Of a stretch of 64,000 nucleotides of DNA, positions 50,323 to 61,099 are shown piece after piece. Source of the stretch: Synanceia verrucosa (Eukaryota; Chordata; Actinopteri; Perciformes; Synanceiidae); the NCBI GenBank assembly GCA_029721515.1, contig CM056561.1, forward strand, positions 8,731,501 to 8,795,500. Direction: 5' to 3'. How positions within the stretch are numbered: the stretch's first letter is position 1; every line of letters begins with the position of its first letter. The notes beneath the pieces are model-generated. The model had not been told where the DNA came from. It searched no databases and saw only the letters and a list, made by a program, of their open reading frames with translations. Both the position numbers and the translations under genes were made by a program.

Positions 50323-52382
50323 CCAGTGGGACTTGAAATAGACTTGCCTAGACATCACATTTGTTATTAATGCAGACCTGTTTTGCTGCAGAGCGTCATT
50401 CTTTCCTCACATTCTGTCTTTGCCCCACCCTCTCTCTCACAAACATACACACACAAAGATGCACACACACACACACACACCTCCTCTCTGCTCTGTTCAC
50501 ATTAAACATGCAATAACTACGTGATTATAAGGGAATGCTCACAAGTCCCTGCATGTTACTGTGTGTAGATGCCCTCATTACCTTTGCTGCAGTGACCTTC
50601 ATTCAACTTTTTCTGTGTGACTAAGCATCAGTTCAAAATGCAGAAAGACTGTAGGCTGATCACTGGTCTGCTGCAGCAGCACTTCTGCTGAAGTCCCACC
50701 AGGATTATCTCAACCCCAAGTGTTTTTACTGTTGAAATTAATGTCAGTGACTCACAGGGATCCTGCAGCATGGCAGGTGAATGGAGATGGTTGAAAGATG
50801 TGGGACTTTAAGGCCCAGTGCTCATACATTACAACAATCAAGATTCAGTGTTAATGACAATGTTACAAGTCAACATGAGGGGACACAAATGTTTTTACCA
50901 AATTTCATGTAAGCTGTCCAACAGTTAAGATATTTCACTAAAAAACAGAAATGCCAACCCCACGGTGGCTCAAGAGTAAAAACAGAGGATCAGCAAAGGA
51001 GTACAGACACAGCAGTAATAACATGTATTTCAGCCACCCAAAATCAAGACCTGCCAAAAAAAAAATCAAGCTGCATTAGCTCCATTATACTAGAATATTT
51101 TCGCTGGTTTAGGGAATTGGGCCTGTTTTATCCATTTCCAAAGCTGTCAGATTGCTAACCAATAGCAATCACACAATAGCACAAACAAGCAAACTGACTG
51201 ATCAGTGGTAGCTTTGAAGAGAGCATGGATGGTAAAGCCCAGAGCAAGTCAAACCAGTTTTAGATGAACCCTTCTGTTAGGTGGCCAAATGCATTCTGCG
51301 TCTAACCATGCAATAAAACACCTGAACTGCTCCTTTGCAGGAAATGTTAAAAACATTTACTTAACTTTATTTAACTAGGATAGTCCACTCTGCATCAACT
51401 AAAAAAAGCTAAAAGTATTTCTCCTTTTTACTTGCCTTGTTTTTCACTTGCTTGCAGTGTTACATTCACAAGCCTCTCCTGTCTGCCTCCATCGCAGGTA
51501 TCACAGAGACCATCGCCCAGCTGGCCTCAGGCTGGGTAACAGACAGGAACCTGTTCCACAAATACCACTATCACAAGGCCTACCTGATCCTCTGTGGCCT
51601 GGTCAACCTGCTTTCCCCACTGGCAACCTCTTACCTACTGCTGATGGTTTACGCTGTTTTCTTTGCCATCTTCTGTGGTGGATACATGGCTCTGCTGCTG
51701 CCTGTCCTAGTAAGGAGACCACTCTGTCTGATCATGCCTATTTGTCTGTACACACTCACATTTTTTTTCAGTAATGCTTTATTCCGCAGGTCCCAGAAAA
51801 CTGACATTTAACTTTAAATGACTTAAAATTGGAATGAGTGGAGCAATGTGGTGTAAAGCGAGACGTAGTTCAATTAGTGCATCGTTTCAGGAAGGTACTG
51901 GTGCTTTGTATTTGTGTGTATGGACTTCAGCACCATGAGACAGAGAATGGCTTCATTACATCATTGGGTTACACACTGAAAGAGGAAAGTATCCTTGAAG
52001 CAGGCCTTTATGGGTGAAACAACGTATTAAGTCAGCAAGTATCCAGTGTCGTAACATCATCATATCACAAAGAACAAAAATGTGATGATAAGGGCAGGGT
52101 ATACCTGCAACATGGTTAGAAGCCCTGAAATAAAGTAAGTATGTGGACTTTGAGCGAACGATAGAACTAGTTAAACCCGTCTATTCTGTCTGCTGATATG
52201 GATCTGAATAGTCGTCTCAGATTAAGTCAGATATAAATCTCTTCCCCTCATGACAAGTGAATGTTTTTATAAAGCAAACAAAAGGATCACCGCTCAACAC
52301 AGACTCAAAACAGGCCACTCCCAAACTGACTGACTGGTAGATCATAACTATGTATTTGGGTATAAACATTTGAAAATAAGAA

Positions 52383-52465
<83 letters not shown>

Positions 52466-55400
52466 TATATATATATATAATTTTTTTTTTTTTCCATTCA
52501 TATTCACACAAGAAGTGGCTCTTCTTCACAGTCCTCCATGGAGTGCCGTTATGTTTCTACAGTAGCCCAGAATGGACTTGCATGGGCATTTTACGTTAAG
52601 GCCACCATATTTACCCGACATGCTGTGGAAATGCGACTTCCGTCACTCTGAAAGTTGAGTTATGATGGTGTTACCATCCACTACAACCACACAATCACCA
52701 AATGTTGCCACACTGTACACTGTTACACACTGTACCTTTAAACAGCTACCAGAAAGCAACCAAGACTGTCAACATTTAGCCATTTTAGATCCCTGTATGC
52801 TTTGGATTTTTTTTTTTTTTTTTTTGATTAGGGCTGTCAGAGTTTATGCATTCACCACGATTAAAGTCAAAGCATAATGCTTATGTGTTATCAAGTTAAT
52901 CATGTGCTGCTATTTGTCACTTTGACACACCATCAGTCCACGCAGTCACAAAATTCGAGCTTTGGAGTATGCACGGACTGCTTCCTGTTGCCGTAATCAA
53001 GTAACGTTCTTTATTGCTGAAATGTTGTTTCTCATGGACCAAGATGCAAAATAACAACAGTTAAGCAAAAAAACAGAATGGCAACAACGTGACAAAAAAC
53101 TAACATACACAGAGCTACAAAAAAAAGACAACAAACAGGACTGCAAGACAGCTACAGAAAGCAACTGAGACAACGTAATTAAAACTGAGCTAAACTGAGC
53201 TATATAACATTTGAAATGTTAAAATGTTTACAGGTCAGGCAGAATGAAAGATGAGATGAGAGTCATGGAGAAGAACAACAGCAAATCTACTTCTGAATCG
53301 ATTCGTTGTATTTTGAAAAAACGCATGCACCTGTTTCACCTGTGTAAAAGATATCAAGTAGTACAAGTTTGCGCTACCAGTTAAACATGCTAAACATGCA
53401 AATGCAACTAATCAGATGGATTCTAATGGGCACATGCAAAGCACTATTTGGAGTGAGCAAGTCTCCACATACCAATGGATGAAACTAAATGGAAGAAGTG
53501 AACTGCAGTGCTTGTTAAATAGGTGGCAGCTGACTGCAGAGCAGACAACATTATGGGTGACTCTGGTCTAGGACGTGGTCCAGTCAGCTTGCAGTGAATT
53601 ATAGTCATTGTTAAAATGATCTAAAACACTGCTGTGGAAAGCAAATAATCTAATTTTAGCAATTTGCCGATGGAATTCTGCGATTACTCACAATTAAAAA
53701 AATGTAATTGTTTGACAGCCCTAGCTTTGATATGATGGCAATGTGAAGCACATTTGATTTGCACAGTACTGAAATGCATGTAAACACTTATTTTTTTTTC
53801 AGTTTTAAAATGCAAATTAAAAAGACATGACCCGTCAAGAGCCTCAGGTTGAATGTGTTGTTCTCCTCTGCAGGTAGACCTCCTGGGGTCAGAGAGACTC
53901 AACAACTCCATGGGTTTCTCCATGTTCTTTGTCGGCCTGGGTTGCCTCACAGGACCTCCTTTGGCAGGTGAGTGGATCCCATATTCAGACATGTGCTAAC
54001 CCACTTTTCCTCTGGCACGCAATAACAATCCCATACACATGCGCTGCATATGTACATGGTTGTAGCTATGACGTTACTGTTTTGAAGTGATTTGTTACCC
54101 AGATGGCAAGCTGAAGCTTGTGTAAGTGTGTTCTTATGCGTATGTGTGTCAGGTGGGGGGATGTTTTGTGGCTCATACTTTTCATGGGCCCCTGAATTCC
54201 TTGCAGTACCTCCAAGTATGTCTGTCTGAATGCATGCAGTCAATCTCGAGAGTGAAAACGGAAACACACCGGAGAAAAACAACCTATAGTTAGTGCAGCC
54301 CTCAGTGTAGACTGGGACTCTGGGTTTGCTTGACAGAAGTGCATGCAGGGGTTAGTGGGTCAAATTTAATTTTGCTCTCGGACCAAGTCAAGAAGAATAA
54401 CAGTGTCGTGTTCATGGCTGTTTGAGTCACTTTGTTTAAGTGATGGCAGATTGCCTTTGTTTGTGTTGGAGAGCTGTTTCCAATGTAGAATATGTTTTTT
54501 TTTGTTTCAGGTTTTTTTGTTATATCAGGTTGTGACAGATTATTGAACTACGCCTTTTGTAGGTCAGCCCAAAAAAGAAAAAAAAAACACTTGCAACACA
54601 TGAACTGGGTCAACTCAGATTTTAAATATTCAATACATGCTTATATTATTCAATAATATGCTGAAACTTGCTCAAACCCTTCACCTACATTTCTTTTCCA
54701 TGAGGTATTTCTAGGGAAAAATGACTCTCCCCTTAGGCAGCTTTTAGCTCCAGTTAAACCAGGGGGTTCCCTTGAACCTGTTGACATGGTCTCTGACATG
54801 GCTGGCCAATCCCTTTAGAGAAGCTTATGGATTTTGGGGGTTGAATATGACTAATGACCCCCTTTAGGGTGGTACGGAAATAGCATGTGGATGTGTTTAC
54901 CATCCCTGCAGTTTAACTAAGAATGTTCCCTCCCTGTAGAAACATCATTTTCATTTGGTCAGCAGCAGCTTTCATGTACTTCAGGGCAGTTTACACTGAA
55001 GACATGCTATATGCTTAAAATGTGAGCCGCCATTCTGTAATGTAGAACAAATGAAGAATGGAGAAGTCTGTGTGAATATGGAGACATAAAGTGTTAAAAA
55101 TGTTAAAAACACCAGTATGTAACAATTAGGGGATCCATAGGCAGAATATGGATTATAATATTAATGAGTATGTTTTCTTTAGTGTATAATCACGATATAA
55201 GAATAGTTTAGTGTTTCCACTGCCTTAGAATAAGCTGTCTAAATCTACATATGAGGTCGGTCCTCAGTGTTGTTATTTTTACAGCAGTGGACCAGAGTCC
55301 ATATCGTTACTCGTCAATGTTGCCGTCGCTATCTCTCTCTCTCTCTCTCTCTTGCTTCACTATTTTCTTCTTATATGCACTCTAAGAACTGGCTTTGCTC

Positions 55401-57902
55401 CAAATAACCTACATTACTCTTACAACAACTGGCTCTAGAGAGGTCCGTTCATGTTGGCCACCATATTTTACTTATTACTCACTCATTATTACGACCTGCT
55501 TGGCACATACACACAGGCTTCAGGTGGTTGTAGTCTGTAACCTGACTGCAAGATGACACCACATCCGACACACTGCTCCCTTGAATATACATTGTGGGAG
55601 CAAAAAAAATACCTGAAATTAAGTGCATGATATTTGAGAACCTTAACAAATGTCTATGTTTTTCATACCACCTTCTAATAAGGTTGTGACAAATGGCTTT
55701 ATTAATGGTTAATTGATGTTTGAATAATGTATTATTTTTTATTAAGTTATATTTATTAATTAAATTTTGCATTCAGAATGCTATACCTCCAAGCCAAAGT
55801 GACATCACTGCTTCCTGAAGCAGTCAACCAAGTTCAGCTGTTAAGCTCTAATAGTTAAATGTAACAAAAGTAAACATCTAAAGTGGCAAAAGTGGCACCA
55901 TTGTGCAGTACTGTAGCCTGTTACACCACAACGCTGCTCGGCTCATTACATCAAAACAACCGTAGAGAGACAGTAAAAGCCCCACCATTTCTATAGTGTC
56001 TTCAAGCTTTCCCTTTCAAACGATTTCTTCTCCTAAACATTTATCTTGTGTTGTCTTATATGGAATAAACAGTATTTACTGTCACTGCTATTTTTTTTCC
56101 ATATTAACTGCTGAAAAGGCGCCACAGCTGTCTCGTAGCAAATGAACATTTAGAAATTTCTTGTAAATTATCTAGATTACACCAGTTGAATGTTTGTGAA
56201 ATAATTGCTCCGATAATATAAGTCTGTTGTCTGGAGAATTACTGGGATTTAGGCAGTTGAGGCGTGTTCAGTCACGACCTGGTAGGTTTACTGGGCCAAA
56301 GTGAGTCATCATTTGCAAAAACCCAGTCAGTTGTATTTTGATGAAATAGGCCTGTACTCCACGACAACTGGTACTGCATACCAACGCTTCTGGTTTTAGA
56401 ACAGTAAACTTTTTATTGTATACTGCCACTTCCTGGTGGGTCTAGGCACACACCCCTAGGTGTAAGTAAACGCTTCAGGTTGCGGTTACACCCTTGAGAC
56501 ATAGCTGAGACACAAGCCCGCACAAAGCCGTTACATACAGTTGCATAAATTAAAATGAGATTTCTGAATGTTGCTGCTCTCTAGGATCAAACATCTACTG
56601 ATAGGTTCTGAAAACCATACATTAACCACACAGGCCTTTAAAACTCTACTTGCCTGAATGCACCATAGTTTAATAATATACACCCTATTACAGAGGTAAT
56701 GGTGTTCTTTCTGTATACATATGTATATCATGTTAAGCATACAGGAAAAACAGCAGAACATTGCACCCCATGCATTTATGAAATATTACATGAAAAAAAA
56801 TCACTGTAAGGTCTTCAAGTGCAATTTCTTTTATTACAGTCACAGCCAAAATATGAAACAAATCCTAAAAAAAAGCCACGAAGCCACTTAAAATCGATTG
56901 GTTCCATAAAAATACATAAGAAATTTTATTGCCATGCTTCGTGTCTATATAAAGCCAGAGCATTTGAAAGTTCTTCAGAAACAAAAATGGCTAAAACAAG
57001 TAACCTAACGTGGGAAACAAGCTAATGGCAGGACTACTTAATATTAATTTGATGATATTTGTTAGTTCTCATAAACAAAAAGAAAAATATATTTTGTATA
57101 ATTGTACAATTTTAATCCAAGTGTTCTGGCTCAAATTTGGGTATTAAAAAGTTAATTCAATTTGAAATTCCTCGCTGGTGTTCAAAATGGTGAAGTGTGG
57201 AGAACTCACTGAGAAAGAAAGGCACTGTATCTGGATGAAGCAGCTGCATTAACATTAAAACAAACTCTCTTTAACATAACTTTGCATAGTGGCCACATAT
57301 TCACACACACAGCTTGCAGCAACATCAGCATAAAATCCAATAGTAAATTGAATAAAAACTATTGGAATTTTCCACTAGTCCACAATTAAGTAAATTAGCT
57401 TACAATAGAAGTTTACACGTTTTATAGTTGCTTTACAAAGTAATAAACAACCATTAAGAGTTGTGAAATAGATTGTTTCACCATCATTTACAATTATGAT
57501 AAATAAAACTGTATCACACTATGTGATTTTACTATCCCAACATGTTCTTTTTTCATTCCAGTGTATGCCTGTAAGTCACTGCACATCAGCACTTTCAGCT
57601 TGCCTCTAAATGATATACATGTTATGTTGCTATAAATGAAATGTACTGTGTATTAACCAAAAATGCCTCTGTGTTTGTGTTTTGCAGGCTTCCTGTATGA
57701 CTACACTCAGACTTATGACTGCTCTTTCTACCTGGCTGGGCTCTGCTATCTGCTCTCCTCTCTGTCGCTGTTCATGGAGCCGCTGGCTCAGCGCTGGAGG
57801 GCCAGGAACAAACTGACCCAGACCAAGAGAGCGGAAAGCAGCTGTAAGACCAACGGCTGCTTCGCCCCCGACCGCCTGCAGAACAGCGCTGTGGAGGAAT
57901 GA
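45412..57902 (+). CDS. slc16a4: Monocarboxylate transporter 5 (SLC16 family member 4)
   Basis: Twelve-helix major-facilitator carrier of the plasma membrane; the substrate of MCT5 is poorly defined. Coding exons 45412-45528, 45686-45818, 46033-46176, 46267-46428, 46542-47195, 51498-51709, 53874-53967 and 57688-57902 join in frame to 576 aa. The first exon holds the family signature PDGGWGW at residues 25-31. The strongest match to SLC16A4 is in blocks such as ISWIGSIMSSLRLSGAPLA, GMGFALLYQSFSVVTALYF, SQLAYFIPYFHLSARARTLG, KYHYHKAYLILCGL and GFLYDYTQTYDCSFYLAG. The start codon follows an acceptor at 45394-45395, so an upstream noncoding exon is expected. The loop between helices 6 and 7 (about 145 residues, Ser/Pro-rich) and a C-terminal tail after helix 12 make it longer than human (487 aa). 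Intron 5 is 4.3 kb and intron 7 is 3.7 kb. Confidence 0.95.
47265..47525 (-). repeat. Teleost dispersed repeat (GCTAAGCTAA type)
   Basis: Within slc16a4 intron 5. On the minus strand it contains CAGTCTTTATGCTAAGCTAA, followed by the GCAGCTCCGTATTTACTATG and GAGAGTGGTATCGAGATTCT phrases typical of a very abundant fish interspersed element. Boundaries are approximate and the class (SINE or MITE) is not decided. Confidence 0.6.
47530..50240. other. slc16a4 intron 5, remaining left part
   Basis: Non-coding; several short open frames without family resemblance. Confidence 0.5.
50241..50322. repeat. (TA)n microsatellite
   Basis: About 80 bp of TA dinucleotide inside slc16a4 intron 5. A short (CA)n follows at 50462-50480. 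Confidence 0.95.
52377..52493. repeat. Self-complementary A-tract / TA / T-tract block
   Basis: An A12 tract, (AT)n with two ACAGTATATAT interruptions, and a T13 tract make a roughly 115-bp inverted repeat in slc16a4 intron 6. Confidence 0.85.
52829..53723. mobile_element. hAT-like non-autonomous transposon
   Basis: Inverted ends TAGGGCTGTCA and TGACAGCCCTA enclose 895 bp in slc16a4 intron 6. The flanking 8-mers TTTTTGAT (52821-52828) and GCTTTGAT (53724-53731) agree at 6 of 8 positions, as expected for an old hAT 8-bp duplication. Near both ends are CACGATTAA / AATTAAAA sub-terminal motifs. No transposase frame is visible. Confidence 0.75.
53970..57687. other. slc16a4 intron 7
   Basis: A 3.7-kb intron. 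Contains a (CT)n run at about 55329-55351. No exon or well-bounded repeat was recognised. Confidence 0.5.
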
Positions 57903-60783
57903 AACTCAGGGAAGGCCTTCGATCTTGAACCAGCATGCTCATAGCTTGCCGTGGTACTGCATACCTTGGACTTTGGACTCCAGCTTCAAGTCGGGACCCA
58001 AGTGACCCTTAATTTCCGCAGGAGCGCAACACAAGCCGAGGAGATCACAGTAACATGTCTAAGACTGTGGAGTAGCCAGGGCGTTGGCAATTAGATGATT
58101 ATGTTGAACTTTTAAAGAGCCAAAACTTTACTATTCTACAAAAATATTTTCCTCCCTGCTCCTGTTCTTATCAGAGGTACAGTATATGTATCTGCAAAGT
58201 GAAATCATCCAGCACATTTTACTACTAGCTGCTTTGCAACTGTACCTTATTAAAACACAAACTAAATCTGTTTTCCAATGCAGTAACACAGCTGCATTCA
58301 CTTTGCAGTATCTATCCATGGCACATAATACTGCTGGAAAATAAGCTATGCAGTTGAGTTGAATTGTTTTCCTATTGGAGGCGTGAATGGAGGCACATAT
58401 CCATGAGTTCTTCCCACTCGGTTTGTTTGGAAGCCTTTACATTTATCTGCTCACTAGTTTGCACTTTGGGCCAAGTTGTGATGATGCTGCATGACCTTTT
58501 AACTGCCAGATAGTTAAGATGCTGAGCAGCCACTTAAAGGGAAAATTCACCACCTTTTTTATGTGAATACCCATCAGTGTTGATGGTAAATGTAGTCAAC
58601 TGAAGCAATAAAATCCTCTGTGTTCTGCTATATTGACAGAGAAAGCTGAGTTCTCCTGCTTGTGGAGCTGTGCCAGCAGCGCCTACATGTACCAGGATGC
58701 ATTGCACACTGACGCAGAGAGGGTCCACGCCAGCCATGTCCTTTTACATGGCTAATGCAGCCTCAGGTTCTCTCTGTTACATTTCTTTAGCTGTATTGTC
58801 TGGGTGAAGTAAACAGTGAGTCAGTAAAAAGTATCCTCCTCCAGAAGTTGTTTTTGAGCGGCATCTACTGAATGTGAGACACACAGCTACCCAGAAGTGG
58901 AGTCAGTCAGTGTTGTACGTACTGAGGAGTTTATCGCCTCAAACTACTTTCACCATCAATAAGGATATCCACGCAAAAGGCGACAGTTTTTCCCCTCAAT
59001 AGCAGCCTGCTTTGATGACACAACCTGCTCTTCAAAGCCAAAAAGCAGCAACTGCTTCAGTAGAATAATCTCTTGCCCAAACAAGATTATCATAGGTACA
59101 GCGGTAGATTGTATGGCATGTGCTAGCATTTAGAGGTATAATCATATTTGTGTATTTAAATCTCATTATTATATTATTAATATTATGGACTCTGCAGGCT
59201 ATTACACAGATACTTCAAAATGTTCAGCTCTTCACTGTCTATTCAGATTTTTTTTCTCCTGATCCCCTCATTGTTGTTCCACACCTCTCATAATTTTTGA
59301 TGTTTTAAATTTAATTTTTTTTTTCAGACTTTTGGCAATGAAGCATTAAAAGGCAGTGAGAAGTTGATCTCACATCTCAGCTTCATCAGATCAAGTGCAA
59401 AGTGTCAGTCGTTCACTGACACTGAAAATGTCTTAATTGATGTTTTAACACAACCTCAGTGGTGACTTTTTTTTTTTTAAATACTACAAAAACAACACAC
59501 TAGAAACTGCCTCTCCCCTTTTGCAGTTCAGTAATGATTCCTTTCACTAGCATTGTGTTGTACTTGGCAGCACAGTCTGCAGATAATGGTCTATGCAAGC
59601 ACATACAGCTCACTTGCACAACATTTTAACTTTAGTGCAGTTGCTAACTTCTGAAAGGCTTGGACTGTGGATAAGATAGCAGGGTTTTCCATGTCCTTGC
59701 ATGTGATTAAGTGTCATTTTGTCAACCTTGTATGTCTGTAAGTCTCAGACCAACTGTGTTACAAAGATCTTTTGTTGATGTTGCCCATATAAACCAGACT
59801 GGTAGGACACTCTTACCCAGCCTGTATCGTGCCTGCAGGCAGCCAGTTTATGGCAATGCAGCTTAAAATTGTTATAATTATTATATATATGTGAATCTTT
59901 TGGTTGTTGAATCTTTTTTTTTTATCTAGTTTTTTTTTTTTTTGTGTGTTTTCAGTTAATTTGTTTTTCACCACTGTTTGCCTTACAAGATACTGTTTTG
60001 TATCTTAACTAACTGTCCTGTGATGTCAGCCAAAGACACATTAAAACACAAGTTGAGGCTTATTATTAGTATAGAAACTTTAACATCATTTTAACCACAA
60101 TGAACATCCATTTTTTGAGTAATTTCCAGGGTTAACTGAGACTCTGCTGGTGGACTTGTTTTGTTATGCTGCCCTCTTGTGGTCGAGCAAAGCTTCCACT
60201 CAAAGAATGCTGTCTCAATTAGTACCAAATTATTCCCCCTCGTCTCACTTTCACAATACTGAGCAAGGCTCTTTGTATTGTTTCAATAACGACAGTCATG
60301 CACAAAAGCTCTTTTGGCTCACGAGTTGCATTCACCACCAGTACGCTTCTGTGACTGAGGGCCACAGAATATTTTGTACCGTAAGAAATCTTTTATGAAA
60401 TGTATTGGATGCTTTAACTAGATTTTGGTTTGGGAGTATTTTACTTATTAGTTATCAGGATATCTTAACGAATATGTTTGAGCAATATCTTGAAACGGTG
60501 TGGGTGTTTCTTCAGTTTGTCTTAAACACCACTGATGATAAGTGGAGTTCTGTTTGATTTCATGTATTTTGTTGCAGAAAATGGATTTATGGGTAAAACA
60601 CTGTTTTGTCACTACTCTGGCTCCTGGATTTGTGAACGGATAGTTTAGAAAATATGCTTAACCAATCATAGTTATCATGACCCAAGTGCTTAGAGTTCAT
60701 TTTAAGCCTTGTACCAGTGCGCAGTCAGCTGAAATAAACTGGCATGTGACTCAAGTGTGTTCTTGTGTGGGTCAGATAATAAA
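57903..60783 (+). other. slc16a4 3' UTR and downstream DNA
   Basis: Several AATAAA signals occur (about 58606, 60733-60738, 60778-60783), so the 3' UTR may extend up to about 2.9 kb. No other gene was seen in this stretch. Confidence 0.45.
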
Positions 60784-60824
60784 AGCAGTGATACTTCGCC
60801 AACCCAAGAAAAACACTCGCAAGT

Positions 60825-61091
60825 TGCGACATGTCCAACGTTTTATTGACACATTTTTGAGACACATTGACACCAATAAACAAATTGATTGTGCTACGTT
60901 ATTACATTCAGTTTCATCTTGTGTTTAAAGGAAGACCTAACAAATTCCTGTAATTATTTCATTTTATAAAAGACGGCCCACTGTTTGATGTCATTTCAGA
61001 TGTCACTGTGAATGAAAGTAAACTTGTTACTCACAGTAGAAGAGTCGATGTTTATTGGCAGCCTGGAAACATGCTGCTGACCGGTGGAGCT
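60825..61091 (-). other. Probable terminal exon of a minus-strand gene
   Basis: On the minus strand a good acceptor (TTTGCTTTACAG) ends at 61092. The exon would run to a poly(A) signal AATAAA at 60842-60847. It has little coding potential, so it is likely 3' UTR. By synteny the gene would be rbm15, whose body would lie beyond the right end of the window; this is inference. Confidence 0.45.
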
Positions 61092-61099
61092 CTGTAAAG

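Noticed and set aside
51458..51497. Alternative acceptor CTTGCTTGCAG for slc16a4 exon 6
   Set aside because: Using it shifts the frame, whereas the acceptor at 51496-51497 gives the conserved SVAG-ITET junction.
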